NCBI RefSeq assembly: GCF_900129545.1
Contig: NZ_FQWB01000001.1
Span: 992,001-1,056,000 of the forward strand
Origin: Flavobacterium fluvii
GTDB taxonomy: Bacteria > Bacteroidota > Bacteroidia > Flavobacteriales > Flavobacteriaceae
DNA: 64,000 nt
Reading direction: 5' to 3'
This document shows positions 61,194 to 64,000 of this stretch, in pieces. The notes beneath the pieces were generated by a model. The model searched no databases and was not told the origin of the DNA. It saw only the letters and a program-made list of their open reading frames with translations. The stretch's first letter is position 1. Every line of letters starts with the position of its first letter. Both the position numbers and the translations under genes were made by a program.

Positions 61194-64000
61194 ATGCACC
61201 CAAAAAAGTTAAGATTCCTATCTGCAATTTTGCTTATTGTTTTAACAACCACAACTTCATTTGCCCAACAACGTATTGTGCAAGATATATCCAACAACAA
61301 CTGGCAACTCTGGTTGGATCCAATAGCTCAATGGCAAAATGATGTCTTGTTCACTCCTCCAGTTGACCTTAAAAAATTGCCAGTAAATCTGCCTACAGGC
61401 GGATGGCAAGCACTGGAAAAAGGAGAAAGCAAAACAGTGCAACTTCCGGCAACGGTCGAAGAATTTCATTGGGGTTTGAACAAGAATTCTTTTGGAGTTT
61501 CAGGCAACTATTTAGGGATTTCGTGGTTTACGACCCAAGTGGATGTGCCGGCAGCAATGAAAGGGAAAAGAATTGTTTTGCATTTTGAAAGTGTTCGTTT
61601 CCGAGCCGAAGTATTTGTAAACAAAGAATTGGCGGGTTATGATTTAATCAACGGAACTCCTTTTGATGTTGATATTACCGATTATGTAACATTAGGAAAA
61701 TTGAATTCCATAGCAGTTCGAATTACTGATCCAAACGGGAATTTTGATTGGAGAGACAGTTCGAATTATATGTGGGGCGATTATCGCACTAACCCAACAC
61801 ACGGTTTTGGAGGAATTACCGGGAAAGTTAGCATTGTTGCAACTGAAAAGGTTTTTGTGAATGATGTTTTTATTAAAAATAAACCAAGCTTGAACGAAAT
61901 TGATGCGGAGATTTCATTGACCAACAATACATCGGCCACTTTTAAAGGGAATGTTCTATTGGAAGTCAACGAAAGAAAAACAGGTGTGTCAGTTTGGTCA
62001 AAAACCTATCCAATTGAAGCTGTTAGTGGAAATAATGCTTCGCAATCTTTTACCGTTAAAGTCGATAATGCAAAGCTTTGGGACGTGGACAATCCCAATT
62101 TATACGTGCTGAAAACCACGATTAAAAAAGACAATGTTGTAAAGGATATTGTGGAGAAAAAGTTTGGTTTCCGTTGGTTCGAAGTCAAAGACATTGAAGG
62201 CGACAAGCAATTTTACCTGAACAACAAACGAATTGTGGTAAGAACGGCAATATCTTGGGGTTTTTGGCCAGTAAACGGAATTGCTCCAAGCGATGAATTG
62301 GCCAAAAAACAAATTGCCGATGCCAAAGCCATTGGTTTAAACATGCTAAATTTTCACCGTACCATTGGCCAAACCAATGTCTTGGATTATGCAGACGAAA
62401 TGGGTTTACTTTATTATCAAGAGCCGGGAGGAAATCAATTTCCGGCCAATCAATTCAATCCCAAGAATGAGTTGGAAAAGAAACAAGCCGATTTTTATTT
62501 TGCAGCTCGTGACGAGAAATTCTTTAGGATGATAAAACGTGACCGAAGCCATCCTTCATTGGTTATTTATAACATGCACAATGAAAGAGGAGCGGAGCCA
62601 CAACAAAAAGACAGTTTGCAAATGCAGGCAGGACATAAACTCGACCCAACCCGAATAATGACTTACAACTCCAGCAATGGGGCAATAAAAATAGGGCCGG
62701 ATACCCGTTTTAAATTGCATCTTTTACCTTATGACAATCAATTTTATAAATACGGTTGGTTTGACCAGCACCACGCTGGCGGTCCAGGCGTATATCATGA
62801 TAATTTATACAACAACCCTAAAAGCTATGGAAAGTTTACGGATCATAAAGATGAGATTATTTATTATGGAGAAGAAGGTGCAATAGGAACGCCTCCAAGA
62901 TTGCAATTAATTCGAGATGAAATTCTTAAAAGAGGCAAAAATATTGGTTGGGAAAGCGATGATTATCTAAAATGGTATGATGCTTATGACAATTTCTTGA
63001 AGAAAAATGATTTCGAGAAGTCATTTCCAAACGTTGACAGTTTGACCAGACAAATGGGAAATGTCGCTTTCTATTACCAAGGAAGGACTATTGAAAACAT
63101 ACGAATCAACAACACTATTGATGGTTATGCAGTAAACGGTTGGGAAAGCATGAAGCTCGAAAACCATTCGGGAATTGTGGACAATTACCGGAATCTTAAA
63201 GGCGATGCCGATGTAATTGCCCGTTACAATAAACCTTTGTATGTTGCCGTGAAATTAAACCACAAAGTCTTGTCTGTTAAAGATACGACTACGGTCGACT
63301 TTTTTATTGTGAACGAAAAAGACGTAAAAGGAGCATACGATTTAAAGGTAAAAGCAACAAATAACAAGAAAGAAACGGTTTGGACGAAAACAATTCCTGT
63401 TACAGTTAGTGGAGGCATCAAATATGGAGAATTATTGTCTTCCGGAAATAAATTCGCCCCAGAAACGGAAGGTTATACAAAGATAACTGCCGAATTGGTA
63501 TCGAAAGACAATAGTGTTATTGCAATGGGAAGCGATGAATTATTTGCCGTAAAATTAAACAAGGAAAAAATGGCTTCCAATATTATGGTTGCCGATACTA
63601 CGGGAGTTATTGGAAAATATTTTGATTCCGAAAAAATAAATTTCAAAAATTATAAAAGTGGTAATCCTTCCGGAAATTGTTTGGTAATTGGAGCTTTCAA
63701 GCCGCTTCAAACCGGAAATCCATTGGTGACGGATCTTTTGGAATGGGTAAACAACGGAAATACGATCGTGGTTGTGAATGACATCGATACTTGGGCAACA
63801 CATTTTGCCAAAAAAGAAGCTGCCGATTACCGAGGTTTCAAAACATTGGGAACGTCTTGGTACGGTGGAAATTACTTTGTAAAGGACAGCAAATGGTTCG
63901 AGGGATTGCCGCAATCTTGTGTGTTCAACTGGGAATACCAATGTTTTGCCGCATACAACAGAAACAGGATCGGGCTTCGGATGTTTAACGGCGAAACCAT
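61194..64000 (+). CDS. Glycoside hydrolase family 2 enzyme (3' end outside window)
   Basis: It is open from the ATG at 61194 to the window edge, 935 codons. The signal peptide ends SFAQ. Then follow the sugar-binding beta domain (NYLGISWFTTQVDVP, NSIAVRITDPNGNFDW), an immunoglobulin-like domain, and the catalytic barrel with the acid/base in YNMHNE (Glu 464) and a likely nucleophile in YYGEEGA (Glu 560 or 561). It resembles beta-galactosidases and glucuronidases; the substrate is unknown. The partial C-terminal region after about residue 640 has further beta-rich domains. A periplasmic or secreted glycan-degrading role is likely. Confidence 0.88.
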   Translation, partial: MHPKKLRFLSAILLIVLTTTTSFAQQRIVQDISNNNWQLWLDPIAQWQNDVLFTPPVDLKKLPVNLPTGGWQALEKGESKTVQLPATVEEFHWGLNKNSFGVSGNYLGISWFTTQVDVPAAMKGKRIVLHFESVRFRAEVFVNKELAGYDLINGTPFDVDITDYVTLGKLNSIAVRITDPNGNFDWRDSSNYMWGDYRTNPTHGFGGITGKVSIVATEKVFVNDVFIKNKPSLNEIDAEISLTNNTSATFKGNVLLEVNERKTGVSVWSKTYPIEAVSGNNASQSFTVKVDNAKLWDVDNPNLYVLKTTIKKDNVVKDIVEKKFGFRWFEVKDIEGDKQFYLNNKRIVVRTAISWGFWPVNGIAPSDELAKKQIADAKAIGLNMLNFHRTIGQTNVLDYADEMGLLYYQEPGGNQFPANQFNPKNELEKKQADFYFAARDEKFFRMIKRDRSHPSLVIYNMHNERGAEPQQKDSLQMQAGHKLDPTRIMTYNSSNGAIKIGPDTRFKLHLLPYDNQFYKYGWFDQHHAGGPGVYHDNLYNNPKSYGKFTDHKDEIIYYGEEGAIGTPPRLQLIRDEILKRGKNIGWESDDYLKWYDAYDNFLKKNDFEKSFPNVDSLTRQMGNVAFYYQGRTIENIRINNTIDGYAVNGWESMKLENHSGIVDNYRNLKGDADVIARYNKPLYVAVKLNHKVLSVKDTTTVDFFIVNEKDVKGAYDLKVKATNNKKETVWTKTIPVTVSGGIKYGELLSSGNKFAPETEGYTKITAELVSKDNSVIAMGSDELFAVKLNKEKMASNIMVADTTGVIGKYFDSEKINFKNYKSGNPSGNCLVIGAFKPLQTGNPLVTDLLEWVNNGNTIVVVNDIDTWATHFAKKEAADYRGFKTLGTSWYGGNYFVKDSKWFEGLPQSCVFNWEYQCFAAYNRNRIGLRMFNGET

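Overview
The window reads as chromosomal DNA of a Flavobacterium-like member of the Flavobacteriaceae. The evidence is the strong AT bias, many TAnnTTTG-type -7 promoter boxes, A-rich leaders in place of Shine-Dalgarno sites, type A type IX secretion (T9SS) sorting domains, Bacteroidota-specific families (DUF3098, DUF4271, DUF4296, DUF3109) and a TonB receptor with an N-terminal carboxypeptidase-regulatory-like domain. Most genes are housekeeping. No rRNA, tRNA, CRISPR array, insertion sequence or prophage was seen. The first gene (histidine kinase) and the last (GH2 glycosidase) run off the window.

Layout. 1-8409 is all minus strand: a MASE1/PAS histidine kinase, frr-pyrH, then truB-uppP-DUF3098-ftsX. 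8565-20593 holds leuS, a YugP-like peptidase, hemD-DUF4271, a dolichol-phosphate-mannose-synthase-like transferase with a dihydroorotase and a DUF4296 lipoprotein, an NAD-dependent epimerase, tyrS and a LuxE-like acyltransferase. 20672-27567 is a cell-envelope block on the minus strand: three proteins with T9SS C-terminal domains, a beta-helix lipoprotein and a TonB-dependent receptor. 27792-36065 is a phosphate locus: phoB, phoR, an OprP-like porin, pstS-pstC-pstA-pstB and phoU. 36104-50159 carries a MurG-like glycosyltransferase, a repeat-rich exported protein, a very large outer-membrane barrel candidate, aspartokinase, fbp and assorted small genes. 50395-60991 contains nrdB-nrdA, an ABC exporter, an ArsR-SDR pair with matching dyads, and metE divergent from an Lrp-type regulator.

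The most interesting system is the phosphate regulon. The porin and pstS promoters carry tandem 11-bp units resembling TTAACATT that end exactly 4 bp before the -7 box. The same geometry, with weaker units, precedes the beta-helix lipoprotein and the TonB receptor. This suggests that these two envelope genes, back to back with phoB, are phosphate-starvation-induced surface uptake components. PstC also has an unusual acidic ETYG repeat in its first periplasmic loop.

A second theme is dispersed short repeats in spacers. Some recur at distant sites (pstA-pstB and nrdB-nrdA; ctpA and SDR leaders). Some appear to have entered genes in frame (leuS, the FAD protein at 47825). LeuS also has a divergent segment of about 90 residues just before its KMSKS loop.
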